Of a DNA stretch of 64,000 nucleotides, positions 24,816-36,124 are shown piece by piece. Position 1 is the stretch's first letter, and every line of letters begins with the position of its first letter. The notes below the pieces were generated by a model that saw only the letters and a list, made by a program, of their open reading frames with translations, did not search any database and was not told where the DNA came from. The translations under genes and the position numbers were made by a program. Source of the stretch: Steromphala cineraria (Eukaryota; Mollusca; Gastropoda; Trochida; Trochidae); the NCBI GenBank assembly GCA_916613615.1, contig OU744728.1, positions 32,627,950 to 32,691,949 on the forward strand. Direction: 5' to 3'.

Positions 24816-26440
24816 AATATGTTTTCATGCTCATTATCATAATTTTTGCAAGTTTTTCTTCGAAAAAATATTTCAATCAACTGCATGCTGTTTTTGGAAA
24901 TGTAATATATCGAAAATGTTTAACAAATATTTGAATATTTACACATTTAGCATTGTATTGACAATATGTCGTCATGAATTTATTACAACCACATTTCAGT
25001 TTCCTACATCATTTTCAAATCAACTTGCTGATTGGTTAACCTATTTTTCTGGGCCAATGAAAAGGCTTGTAAAAAATATCTCTCTACCCGCAAACACATG
25101 CAGCAAAAGCTGTCGACTGATTATTCATGTTCGTTTTTCATAAGAATAATATTATGTAATCTGTTTAAAACAAACAACAAACAATATAAGTTAGCATTTG
25201 CAATTTCTTTTATCATTCTTTTTAATAATAAACGTCTGGAAAAAGTGTCATTTGATATTGAAGAAGACCTGAACAACAGTCAAAAGTATCGATGTCAATT
25301 TCCAATGCAACTCGCATCAATGATTTTCTTGGTTGGGGTCTCTCGCGGTTTAAAGCCCATCCCCCTATTTTCAAGATATTTGTTTGCCGGGCCCAGGGAT
25401 GCAGATATCGGTCTATTTGCCGGACATGTCCAATTGGGAATCCAGTTTGACCGATTGAAAAAGTGACCTGTCGGACATTCAAGGAGTCATTTGACCGATT
25501 GAAGATAATCAAAGAATTACTAAACAAACAGATAAACAAGCAATCAATAAAGGCCGATGAAATGCCCCGCTTGTGTCGGTCATAATTGTAATGAAAACAC
25601 GAACCGGTCATCAACGAAACAACTTATCCATTCAAATGACATAATTACCTTGTTATCTTTAATTATTGGATCATCTCAGTGTCATGCATTGAGTAAAACA
25701 AGTCAATAAGGCCAAACTTTTTTAAAAAGACATCAAACAACTTCACATGGATATTTTACATGCTGTTACTATATCCTCCCTCCACTAACTTCACAAGCTC
25801 CATGCATCGACTTTGCAAGCAAGACTTCATTAACACAGTGTTGGGAGCTTTCATTACTGCAGGGAGGAGAAAGGAACAGCAGGATTACTGAAGTGATAGG
25901 AAACGAAAACAGGCTGATCTGTTGGCAAGTTTGACAGGCTAAAAAAACTTATGCAGTGTGTGTCAAGTAGTTGATATGCATCATAACTTAATAGAATTAT
26001 ATTTAAAACAGCCAAAGTAATTTTATTTTACTCAATGTAATGTATTTTCAGTGTTTTATTTTTGCATTGCATTGCATGCGTTGCTATAAATAGATCTGTA
26101 CATTGTCTGCTTTCCAGTTAATATTAGATTCTAAGCACCTGGCATTTGTTTACTGATGACTGACACTATTGAAACTTGATTATTTATTTAAATTATAAAC
26201 ATATTCATATACTTAGGCCTAAACAAGTAACAAGTAAATTACTGAGTAATAATTTTAGACTTAAATTTAGTCTATGAAATATTTCCACATGTTCAATCGT
26301 GTATTTACGTGAGATAAAGCACCAAAAATATTACAAAATATCATTATTCGTCGACTTATACGTGGAATGTCCGATTGGCAAAAATTTGAATCTGCATCCC
26401 TGGCCGGGCCCCCTGGTCTTATACCCGCGAGGATACGGTA
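24816..26440 (-). mobile_element. ACCGTATCC-family inverted partial copy
   Basis: Reverse complement of about 16831-17445 of the reference copy, interrupted by the hAT-like element 25394-26402, ending at the TIR inverse CCCGCGAGGATACGGT at 26424-26439. Open frames inside (for example ANEKACKKYLSTR) recur in the reference copy but are broken in the third copy, so I do not call them genes. Confidence 0.75.
25394..26402. mobile_element. hAT-like non-autonomous element with 8-bp target duplication
   Basis: Starts CAGGGATGCAGAT and ends ATCTGCATCCCTG, flanked by the perfect duplication GCCGGGCC (25386-25393 and 26403-26410). Length 1009 bases, no transposase. CAGGG ends and 8-bp duplications are typical of hAT. 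It sits in the end region of the inverted ACCGTATCC element copy. Confidence 0.88.
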
Positions 26441-26442
26441 CT

Positions 26443-27925
26443 TTCAGTAAAAGAAGTCAAGGTAAAGATGAATCTATTGCTGATTACATTCTGGGTTTGA
26501 AATGTGCTGCTTTGCATTGTAATTTTGGAAGTACTCTTGATGAACATTTACAAGATAGACTTGTTGCAGGTTTACGTTTTGAGAACATTCCAAATGTGTT
26601 CAAATGTTTGATCAATCAGGAAAGTTGCGGCATTTAGCAAGGGCATGTAAGGCTAAACAATCAAGTCATCACCATTCTCAGGGCAACCAGCATAAGAGGG
26701 TAGGGGCTAGAAAATATAAGAAAAAGGGAAAAGCATATCAACTTGAAATTGCAACTGATGACTAAGATGATCAAGAACAACTTTGTATGATATACACACT
26801 TGAAAAAAACAATGGGTCAGTGTGCACAGCTGTAATCATGCTAGATGGAAAGCAATAAGAGTTTGTAATTGACACAGGTGCTAAATAAAGTCTTAGTCAT
26901 CGGTGAAATGTTGTAAAAAAAAAAGTTTGCACATATTCCTTGTAAGGGTCCAAGATAACTTTGAAGGGTCACTCGGTTTCCAAGATACCTTTCCTTGGAA
27001 AGATTCAAGTCACAGCTCAGTTCGAGGGAAGAACACAAACACTGCCTCTGATTACTGCACAAGGAAGGACTGTACCTCTATTTGGACGCACCTGGTTCCG
27101 AAGTTTAAACATTCATCTCAACAAGATAAATGTCATAGACAACCAAGGAAAGAATATGGCAGACATCCCGAAAAATTACAAAACAGTGTTTGAGGGAAAG
27201 ATAAAGAATTTCAAAAGGCAGATGTTAGGGTAAAGCCCGATTCTGTGCCCAATTCTGCAAGGCACGCCAGTGAATTTGTCAAGTGCTTATCAAGAATTAG
27301 AGCTTTCAGAAGATTCCAAGAAATTACTGGTAATCAACACTCATAAAGGCCTATATGAGTAACAGAGACTTTCATTTGAGTTTCTTCAGCTCCCGCTATG
27401 TTCCAGTGCATCATGGAACAAATTCTCAAGAGCATTGATGGAATCAAAGTTCTCCTGGACGACATCTTAATGGGAACAGAGAATGAAGATGAGCATCTAG
27501 TTCTGGTAGATACTGCCCTAGGAAGACTGGCACAATATGGAATAAAGCTCAAGCTACAGAAATACAAGTTCCAGTTAAGATCCATTGAATACCTTGGACA
27601 CCGTATTGACGCCGAAGGAATTCACCCTTAATTAAAGAATAAAATCACAGCCGTCACAAAGGCTCCAAACCAAAGCAATGTTACAGAACTCCGGGCTTAC
27701 ACCCGCATGGTCAACTACTATGGAAAATTCATAACGAACATGTCGACCCACATTGCTGGCCCCTTTGTACAAGTTGTTGAAATGAGACATCACCTGAACA
27801 TGAAAGTAGGCCCAGGAAGAAGCATTTACACAGTGCAAGGCACTGCTGTCAGGAAATATTTTCATAGTTCACTGCACAGACTTGCCTACCCCCTTATGAA
27901 GAAAATAGTAAGATCAACAAAATAA
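26443..27925 (+). pseudogene. Ty3/gypsy-type gag-pol relic
   Basis: Plus-strand remains of an LTR retrotransposon, riddled with stops and frameshifts. Gag-like ESIADYILGLKCAALHCNFG, then a basic stretch, a protease box FVIDTGAK near 26865-26890, RT pieces (INTHKGLYE, LPLCSSA, VLLDDILMGTENEDEHL with the DD pair) and the connection EYLGHRIDAEGIHP near 27590-27630 followed by ELRAYTRMVNYYGKFI. The thumb is cut near 27925 and no RNase H, integrase or LTR is recognisable. Its left edge abuts the TIR of the element ending at 26440, so it is truncated there. Confidence 0.8.
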
Positions 27926-28927
27926 AATAGTACGGCAGCGGTCCTTGATAATAAGGTATGTTATGTGAAGAAGAAATAAAGAAAAACATAGATTATTTAC
28001 CTTCTCAGGCAGTATCCATCTCTCCTTTTATTATGTTTTCATTTACATAAGTTCGTGACACACACACAATCACATTTTTTACTATTAGCTACACATCAGA
28101 ACGTAGAACAGTTTACTTCTGCTGAAACTTGGTATATACACTTTTCAGTCTCTTTAGCTCAGGGATTTCTTACACTCTATTGAAGCATTTGGATTCCCCT
28201 GCATCTTCTTTCAGTATCATTAGGGACTCTGCACTTCTTGAGCAGAGTAAAGATGTTTATTCATTGTGATTTTTTCTTATGAAGAAAATTTCCTTTCAAA
28301 CTGGACATTTGAATGTGGAATTGTTAGAATTCCAAGCATGACTTTTGGTAAATACTTCAATACTCAGTCTTGACACTGCAACCCTTTGTTCACCAGCTCT
28401 TTCAATGTTCTGGATTTCTGAAAGATCATCACATTGGGAATCAAGAAATTCAACTTCAAGTTCATCTTGTGAACAGCTTGATGGCAACAATATAGGGAAT
28501 ATATGAAATATGACACAGATGACACTTGTCTCACACTGATACCAGAAATTTCTGCTTTTTCTAGAAGCTTCTCTTCAAGGGGGAATCTCTCTTTATGTAG
28601 CTGCAGCCTGCAACAAAATATGATCTCACATTCCTGTAGAGCTGTTTCACAGAATCTGGAGAAAGTTACTTCATGATTAGAAATGAAGTGATTTACAAAA
28701 TTGTACGCCAAACTTTTATTGCTTTGTGATTTTGGGCGAAAACCCATGTATATAAAAATTCATGTAAGAATGATACAATATTGACACAGATTAGCTACTA
28801 ACAATGAAACATTAGCGTATGTGATGGACTACTTTGCACAGGAAGCCGTGATGAATCACTGACTGTTATATAAGACTAAAGAGGATTCCTTGCACATTCC
28901 CACACACACGTACTTGGAGGAGCCTCA
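27926..28927. other. nothing firm
   Basis: Holds a 127-residue minus-strand frame (28364-28747) that I cannot assign; it might be decayed transposon sequence. Confidence 0.4.
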
Positions 28928-28931
28928 TTAA

Positions 28932-29985
28932 CCCATTTGTGCATGACGTCCCATAAATGGGACGCTAATTCAATGGTCTGGTTCTCTGTTCATATACAAG
29001 ATATAAATTTGCTGTAAGCTGTTTTTTAAAGGGAAGATGTCGTATTTATATGTCAACAAAGTTAAATAGTTGTAGATTTAAATACGGTGAAATCTGACGA
29101 CCTGAAACAGAGAAGATACTAATTTAGCAAATTGCCAAAGTTTGAGGTACCACTGAATAATTGAATTTTCCATTTGAACTAAATTGACTCGTTTTTAATG
29201 TTTTTCAATGTTAAACAATTTAACTAAAAATAAGAGTGAAAGTCAACTCATTTGTTTTCCATGCTCAAACTTTTGTCAAATTAGCGTCCCACTTATGGGA
29301 CGTCATGCACAAGAGGGTACAGGTTTTTTGGTCATTCTCGGAAATTATTCTTGTGAAGAAATATAATTTCTTGTTTTGATATTTATTGGAAAGGATAACC
29401 TGAAAGGTAATAAAATTAGAAAAAAATTATAAGTGACTGATTAACCCTCTGCTGATGTATAATTATATGGACATATCCGAATTTTCTGCTGCCACAGATT
29501 ATATTGAAGATGAGGATGTTTTTAAGAATGAAATGAGTAAATTAGAGCATTTCATGTGCTAGAAGTACCTCATGAAGAATCAAACGTGGTGGTCAATGTT
29601 CCTTTACCCGCTCTCTGGAGAAATTGTTAATGCTTGAATACTACATATACTAAGTTTTTCACGCAAAATTTGATTGATTGCTCTGCTGAAGTACACCTGA
29701 AATCGGAAATTCTTAAATTGTTTGCATTTCTGAAGGAGGAAGTCCCCAAGATGTTGTCAAACTAAAATTTATTATCTGTCAAAATATTTGGTTTCATCAT
29801 GTGCATATAAAAAACCTGTACCCTCGTGTGCATGTCGTCCCATATATGGGACGCTAATTCAATCATCAAAATAACACGGAAAAAATTACTTGAGGGAAAA
29901 ATAACAACTGATTCCCTTCATTGCAAGTTATGAACTATAAATTGTCACAATTAAATTAAAATCTGAGAGGTCATGCATAAATGGG
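28932..29985. mobile_element. TTAA-flanked piggyBac-like element
   Basis: TTAA (28928-28931) then CCCATTTGTGCATGACGTCC; right end GTCATGCATAAATGGG then TTAA (29986-29989). Two further copies of the end motif, GGGACGTCATGCACAAGAGGG (in inverse, 29296-29316) and CCCTCGTGTGCATGTCGTCC (29825-29844), lie inside and bound an internal inverted repeat. A short acidic sequence (FSAATDYIEDEDVFKNEMS, 29480-29540) could be the remnant of a piggyBac N-terminus. Confidence 0.7.
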
Positions 29986-30694
29986 TTAACTGGCCAACAT
30001 GCTCGTAAGGTTCATCCTTATTAGTCTCAGGTATGCTTGAAAAAGTCTGTCAGTCACTAGTTATCATTTATGATAATATATTTCCTTGTAATCAATAAGA
30101 TTTGAGTAGCGTCGTTTAGCGTTCTTTGCCATGAATTTCTTCATAATATCATAATTGAAACATGTACAAGTTTTTTGTCATTAGACCATGTGATCTGCCA
30201 TTTTGAATATTTCGGTTGCAAATATATTGCAAATATACTTACAATAATAACTTAATAAAGGTTTACTACAAGCAAAGAACATTTCTGTGACAAATCACTA
30301 TGTCTTTGATTTACCTTTATATAAAGCGCACAAAGTAAAATAAAAATAAAATAAGGCCTTAAAGTTATTGGATCAAATATCGGTATGTGATGGATACCAA
30401 AAACATCATAATTTTGTAGTAAATAATAACCCGGTACATTTTATTGATACTCCCTTGCAGTTTTAATATGTCCTGACCAAACGAAACATTTACCCCTTCT
30501 TGAGGTTCTAAAACTAAAGCCCTGGTTTCTTACATTAAAACTATTCATTTCACACCTGATCTCTCACACATTGTGGCAAACTTATCCTTGATCATCAGCG
30601 GATTTCAATGAAAAAGGCATTGAATTGTCATCACTTTAATGTTTGATACTTACATGCACTAAGATATTTAGATGTGTTAAGAAATAACAAGTGT

Positions 30695-31487
30695 TTGCCA
30701 CTTACGTGGCAATGTCCCCCGCCGTTTGGATATTGCGATAAAATTGTCACAGTGCTATATTCCCATTGACAATAAGTGCAATGGTTCAAGAGCTATGGCG
30801 TTAACAAGAGTTTCAAAAGTGTCGTGGTGACTATGAAAATAAAGTCAAGGTCATCCAAAGTGACTGGTTTCTGCGTAATACCCCAATTTAGGCTCTGACC
30901 AAATTTGAAGACATTTGGTGCAGCGGTTTATGAGACATCGCGTAAACAAGAGTTTCAAAAGTTCCCAAAGTGGTGACCTAGAAATTAAGGTCATGGTCAC
31001 CCAAAGTGACTGGTGTCTGCATAATCCCTCAATGTAGGCTGTGACCAAATTTGAAGACATTTGATGCATCGGTTCATAAGATTTAAGATTTTTCAAAAGT
31101 GTTCAAAGTACTGTGGTAACCTTGAAAGTTAAGGTCCAGGTCATCCAAAGTAATTGGTATCCAAGTAGTAAATAATTTCAATGTCACCCGAAGCCACTGG
31201 TGTTTGTGCAATCCCCCAAGGTAGCCTGTGACAAAATTTGAAGACATTGGGTGCACTGGTTCATGAGCTATCAGGTTAACAAGTGTTTCAAGAGTGGTCA
31301 AAGTGTCGTTGTGACCTTGAAAATAAGGTCACCAAAAGTGACTGGTGTGTGCGTAATCCCCAAATTTGAAGACATTGGGTGCAACGATTCGTGAGATATC
31401 ACGTTAACAAGAATCCAGATGTTTGTACGTAAGCACGGTCACCACTGAATACAATGTCCCCCGTTCCTCGTTTCGGCCAGGGACAAT
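30695..31487. mobile_element. module with TGTCCCCCGC end and GTCAAGGTCA core
   Basis: Perfect hairpin TTGCCAC-TTAC-GTGGCAA (30695-30712) followed by TGTCCCCCGC; about four core units of 130-180 bases with AAGGTCA motifs and TTAACAAGAGTTTCAAAAGT; right end TGTCCCCCGTTCC...GGCCAGGGACAAT (31454-31487). Confidence 0.75.
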
Positions 31488-31489
31488 GA

Positions 31490-31720
31490 AACTACAAGCA
31501 GTGAAAGATATTTTCAGCTATGTACGACTTTTCACACTAAGTTATTTCATAAAATATGGAGAGCATTTTGACAATTTATACGTCAGAAGAAAGAGGAAAT
31601 ACTTTTCACACAGTGAGCCCCTCACAATCAGGTATTTTCTATGTTGAACTGTTGATAAAATATATGCTTTCGCGCTTGACATTTGAATAACCTCGCTCGC
31701 TCTTACACATGATACGTCAA
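31490..31720 (+). repeat. dispersed repeat, plus-strand copy
   Basis: See the minus-strand copy at 54720-54980. It directly follows the module ending at 31487. A 74-residue frame inside is not conserved in the second copy. Confidence 0.6.
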
Positions 31721-32726
31721 TGGAAGGAGAATAAAATTACCTTTAATTTGGTGTATCATTTGTATGTGCACACATGCAAATAATTATACTAGAAAGGTCG
31801 CAAAAATATATACTTTTGCAGTTGATATTTCAATAACCAAGTGACGCGGTATAAAACATGATACATTGATTTGAAAGAAAGTAAAATTGCCTTCAATTTG
31901 GTATAGCATTTGTTAATGCGCACAGAGAAAAAAAGATGCAAGAAGCCCAGCAAAATGTTCTGATGTCTTTTTGACATCAAAGATTTTTGTCGGGTTTCGC
32001 CATGATGTAATGGGAAAAATTTGTCCCTAGACAAAACTTACATGTTTGGGTTATGATGAGGTAGGAGGTATTTGGCCACAGGGTTCATACAGCCAAGGCC
32101 CCATTAAATTCAAGCACTTTTCAAGCACTTTTCAAGGACTCACAATCATTTTCAAGCCAAAAAGATGTAATAAGACAAATGTCCTGAATGGGTGAATTGC
32201 AATTGGCAATTGACTTGAAACTAAAATAACCACTTTTCTAAACTCATAACATTCCAAAATTACTAAAAAAATATTAATTTAATTTTTGATATTATCTTAA
32301 ATTATCAAATGTTCAAGGACAAGAAACTTAATAACATCAATCACACCTAGCATATTAACGAGATCTGCAAAATAATATAAATATTTACAAAGTTACTCAT
32401 TAATTTTGATGTAAGAGGGCATGTAATTTAATGTATATGCATTGGTAATCTTACAGAACACCCTCAAACAAATTTGTTCATCTATTTAGATAAACTATAA
32501 TAAGTTTGTTTGTTGTTGTCAAATATTATTTTTATGATATTCTATTCAAATTCAAGTTGTTCTGAAAGAATACTTTCATAAACTGAAATTAATGGTCATC
32601 AGGTCAAGAAGTCATGGCAACTACGATAACACCATAATAGCAGATGGTTGAATTGTCAACAATATAATCTGACCCTTGCCTTCATCATTGTCATAGTTTT
32701 AGAAATCCCTGCTGACATTTCAGATT

Positions 32727-32897
32727 TTGATACTTAACTCAATTTGGAGAAGTAAAAATGCAACATGGATTGAAATAACACTGGGAAAATTTTAATGCTT
32801 AAAATTACATATTACATATCATATGAAAATATTGACCAGCATGCGGTGATCGTACATATGAATGAATATTGACATAACATAGAAGGAAGTAATCTCC
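32727..32897 (-). repeat. Ngaro split direct repeat B2 (3' end)
   Basis: Second copy of B1 (33161-33331), marking the 3' end of the element on the minus strand. It begins on the plus strand TTGATACTTAACTCAATTTG and ends GGAAGTAATCTCC. Confidence 0.82.
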
Positions 32898-33013
32898 TGG
32901 TCTTCATGCATAGACCTTACAATATGTCTAAGATGCAATGCAAGGGAGATAAGCAAGGAGAATGGCATACGCACCACCACAAGCCAATAAGCCTACTGGG
33001 AGGGTGGGCGTGG

Positions 33014-33162
33014 TTATGCAAAGTTGCGAGAGCGGCTAGCGGCCGTGCTTGCTTTAGAAACGCTAGGAGGAAAGCGCCCCCTACAAGGGGAGATAACTCG
33101 AGCAGCCCTAGCAGGGAGACATCGTTTTATCAAAAACTATTTTACACATAAAATAACACTTT
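33014..33162 (-). repeat. Ngaro split direct repeat A2
   Basis: Second copy of A1 (37070-37218), same length and apparently identical. The adjoining 32898-33013 spacer is not shared with A1 or B1; it includes GGTGGGCGTGG and may be element-specific or left from an earlier rearrangement. Confidence 0.82.
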
Positions 33163-33331
33163 GATACTTAACTCAATTTGGAGAAGTAAAAATGCAACAT
33201 GGATTGAAATAACACTGGGAAAATTTTAATGCTTAAAATTACATATTACATATCATATGAAAATATTGACCAGCATGCGGTGATCGTACATATGAATGAA
33301 TATTGACATAACATAGAAGGAAGTAATCTCC
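33161..33331 (-). repeat. Ngaro split direct repeat B1
   Basis: 171-base repeat just 3' of the recombinase gene. It is identical by eye to 32727-32897. It abuts repeat A2 with an overlap of two or three T residues, as expected for the joint copied from a circular intermediate. Confidence 0.82.
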
Positions 33332-33435
33332 CAGTCCCAGTCAACAGTAAGAAAATTAGCTATATTAGAGAAGAAAATAAAATATTTAGACATATGTGAA
33401 AATAGTGAGGAATAAGGGATACCGTATGATTTAGC

Positions 33436-34386
33436 CTATGACTTTGGAAGCGAGCTGCAGAACTTTTTAAGCGCCTGCAATTTTGAGACAGCCCCCAAAT
33501 GCAAATAGCGGAGATAAGCGTCACTTTTCCAAAATCCAATCTCCTGGATCATTTCACCAGGGAGGCCCATTTCAAAAGCCCAAGTGGCACCCCCTCTCCT
33601 GAAGGAATGTCCGGTAACCGTATGGTCAATACCTGACCGCTGCAAAGCATTCTCAACAATAGCCATGAACCGTTTGTAGTCCAGGGCAACACAGTTATTG
33701 TCACAAAGGAAAGGAGCTTCCGGGTTTCTGCCTTCATGATAGTCTTTAACCATCTTCATTGCTTTACCCGGGTTGAGAGGGTGTCCCGGAATATCCGGCA
33801 TGAGTATTTCCTGAACCTTCTCGCGAAACTGAAGAGTCTTAGTTTGTCTCAAACACACGCAAAAGCCCCCTTCAATCTCATAAACATCCTTACTACGGAT
33901 GTGTTTTTGTGGCATAAACACACCTTTACACAAGAAATCTCCAGCACGAACCATGCCGAAGAAACCAATTACACAGGCAGCCCACACACTAGCGCCATAT
34001 AAACAGCCTAAGTGGAGCTTATCATGAATGGCAAGCAACATTTTGGGAGTAATTGGGTTAGCTGGTGACTGAGCATCACCGATCTCTCTCCGCACACCAC
34101 GTAACACATGCTGAACTTGCCAGCTATCTGCAATAGGATCAGCTAATCCACTCTCCTTATGAATATTTGACACTATACACAAATATTGCCTGATTGTTGA
34201 AAACTTGAGATTCCTGCAGTCTCTCAGATATGCCACATACATCAGAACTTCATCCTGCGTGATGGGGAAGGGGTCGATGTGCAGTAAGTCGCAGAAATCT
34301 GTAAAGCATTTCAGTTGACAGCGGTATGTTGCTTTCGTTGATTCCGCCCATCCCTGCGCCTTTAATCTCTGTACCGCAGTTCTCAA
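33436..34386 (-). CDS. tyrosine recombinase of the Ngaro-like element
   Basis: 316-residue intact frame. The N-terminal part (about 1-100) resembles the SAM-like DNA-binding domain of tyrosine recombinases (STKATYRCQLKCFTDFC, DEVLMYVAYL). The catalytic domain shows R147 in GMVRAGD, K183 in LRQTKTL, the HxxR box TGHSFRRGGATWAF (H260, R263), W286 in IGFWKSDAYLRYL in the place often held by a second His, and the nucleophile Tyr at 291 or 294. The family replaces DDE integrase and joins a circular cDNA to the target. It overlaps the RT frame by about 137 bases. No separate hydrolase or methylase ORF follows. Confidence 0.88.
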   Translation of the reverse strand: MRTAVQRLKAQGWAESTKATYRCQLKCFTDFCDLLHIDPFPITQDEVLMYVAYLRDCRNLKFSTIRQYLCIVSNIHKESGLADPIADSWQVQHVLRGVRREIGDAQSPANPITPKMLLAIHDKLHLGCLYGASVWAACVIGFFGMVRAGDFLCKGVFMPQKHIRSKDVYEIEGGFCVCLRQTKTLQFREKVQEILMPDIPGHPLNPGKAMKMVKDYHEGRNPEAPFLCDNNCVALDYKRFMAIVENALQRSGIDHTVTGHSFRRGGATWAFEMGLPGEMIQEIGFWKSDAYLRYLHLGAVSKLQALKKFCSSLPKS

Positions 34387-36124
34387 CCTTCTCCTTAACT
34401 CGGCTCCTACCCCATCTGTAATTGATAAAGTTAACAGTCATATGCTGGGACAGTGATTCACAAGAGAAAGGTTGCAATCTCAGACTTGGTAAAAAATCAA
34501 ACACTTCAGACAAACGTCCTTTCTCATGCAGTCTCGAGATAGCATCAGCTGTAGTATTTCTAAATCCAGGAATATATTCTGCTCTCAATATGAAGTTAAA
34601 ATATGCTTGCACCCAAAACAGTTTCCTAAGGAAAAACATAAGTAGGGGAGATTTTGCCGTTTGCTTGTTGATAATTGATTTTGCAGTAATGTTATCAGTC
34701 TTTACAATTACCACTTTATTGATAAAACTACTGCACCATCGTAATGCTGCCAATATGATAATGAGTGTCTCTTTGACGTTAATATGCTGATCACTGACAC
34801 AGGGCATATCAACGTTCCAGTTAATATATACAAAATCACCGTCGAAATATGCCCCAGCGCCCATAGAACACGCATCAGTGTGCATTGTTTTCACAGGTCT
34901 TGTGTCCAGAAACTGTTTTGATCCATTAAATGTTTCCATAAACGACAACCACCACTTAACATCTTCATGGAAGTCAGCATCTAAGATGACTTTATCCCTG
35001 CTTGATTTCAATCCATTCTTCATATCTAATATCCTTCTAAGGAAAGTTCTTCCCCCTTGAATCACCATGCTTGCCCAATTTAGCTTTCCAATTAGACATT
35101 CTAACTGTTTCTTTGTTGCCCGCTTTTTGCTTTCAAATTCGGTAAGTAACTCCTTGAAGTCTTTCACTTTTTGCGAAGGGAGCGAGAGGTTGCACATGAC
35201 GGTGTCTATCACGACACCCAAGAACACAATATTTTGGCATGGTCCATCTACTTTGTTCCAATTTATGTTGAAACCAAGATAGCGCAAAACTTTTACAAGC
35301 TGAGACAAGCCTGTACCACAATCCTTAGCAGAGTCACTGATTACTAAAAAATCATCCAAATAGGCAATAACAGTAACATTAAAATGAAGCTTCATTATGC
35401 GACATACTGCACTGCTCAGGGTCTGGAAAATGCGCGGACTTTTTGATGCACCGAAAGGCAGGGAAGCATCATATAAAAAAGTACTATTGTCATCACCTTC
35501 AAATTTCCATGAAATACCTGTGAACCTGTAGTTGCTAGGGTGTATCTTCACTGACCTATAAGCACTCTTGAGGTCGACCTTAGCTAAAAAACTACCACTC
35601 TTTATATGTTTAATAGCATGATTAATATCCATGTATGAACAATCACAGTCTTTCATGAAGCTATTCATACCCCCTTCAACACTGCCATCGTGAATCAGAC
35701 GTACTTTATGGTCACTCTTTGGAATAGCACCTAGAGGACACACAATGTCAGGTTTTTCAATTGTTACGACATAGTTACCAAGTTCAATTTCTTCCTGTAA
35801 CTGTTTCTCTACTAAAGTTCTACACTCGTAAGCTGATCTATGGTTCTTAAAATAACATGGTGTGACTTCTTTTACATTGTCAATTAATTTAAACCCTTCT
35901 TTAATCCCTTCTAATATAAACTGTCTATCTGTGTCGTCCCTAGGCAGGAGTCTGTCCCATGCTTCAGCCCTTAGGCCACTGGCATGTAGTTTTTTGGATC
36001 CATCGGTGGTCTCCCTGTATGCATGGATTGTCCATGTATACCTGACTGAGGTGGCACCTCCCCGTGCTGAAGACGACTGTGGCCAGGTCTGAAACACAAC
36101 GTGCACACATGGGTCATTCTGCAA
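34250..36124 (-). CDS. Ngaro-like reverse transcriptase-RNase H
   Basis: 624-residue open frame. RT signatures: LAKVDLKSAYR with catalytic D184, LPFGASKSPRIF (222-233), and AYLDDFLV with YLDD at 255-258. RNase H: MHTDACSMGAGAYF (D417), NVKETLIII (E452), VKTDNITAKS (D477) and NTTADAISR (D527). All expected acidic residues are present with no stop, so the enzyme could be functional. RNase H is directly C-terminal to RT, as in DIRS and Ngaro elements. The first about 50 residues overlap the gag frame and the last about 45 overlap the recombinase frame, so the true N-terminus is uncertain; a start near residue 50-70 or a Gag fusion is possible. No protease domain is visible. Confidence 0.88.
   Translation of the reverse strand: MQNDPCVHVVFQTWPQSSSARGGATSVRYTWTIHAYRETTDGSKKLHASGLRAEAWDRLLPRDDTDRQFILEGIKEGFKLIDNVKEVTPCYFKNHRSAYECRTLVEKQLQEEIELGNYVVTIEKPDIVCPLGAIPKSDHKVRLIHDGSVEGGMNSFMKDCDCSYMDINHAIKHIKSGSFLAKVDLKSAYRSVKIHPSNYRFTGISWKFEGDDNSTFLYDASLPFGASKSPRIFQTLSSAVCRIMKLHFNVTVIAYLDDFLVISDSAKDCGTGLSQLVKVLRYLGFNINWNKVDGPCQNIVFLGVVIDTVMCNLSLPSQKVKDFKELLTEFESKKRATKKQLECLIGKLNWASMVIQGGRTFLRRILDMKNGLKSSRDKVILDADFHEDVKWWLSFMETFNGSKQFLDTRPVKTMHTDACSMGAGAYFDGDFVYINWNVDMPCVSDQHINVKETLIIILAALRWCSSFINKVVIVKTDNITAKSIINKQTAKSPLLMFFLRKLFWVQAYFNFILRAEYIPGFRNTTADAISRLHEKGRLSEVFDFLPSLRLQPFSCESLSQHMTVNFINYRWGRSRVKEKVENCGTEIKGAGMGGINESNIPLSTEMLYRFLRLTAHRPLPHHAG

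Noticed and set aside
25032..25466. 144-residue plus-strand ORF, with a similar frame at 17041-17223 on the minus strand
   Set aside because: Similarity reflects copies of one non-coding TIR element; the third relative at 41160-41360 has stops in this frame.
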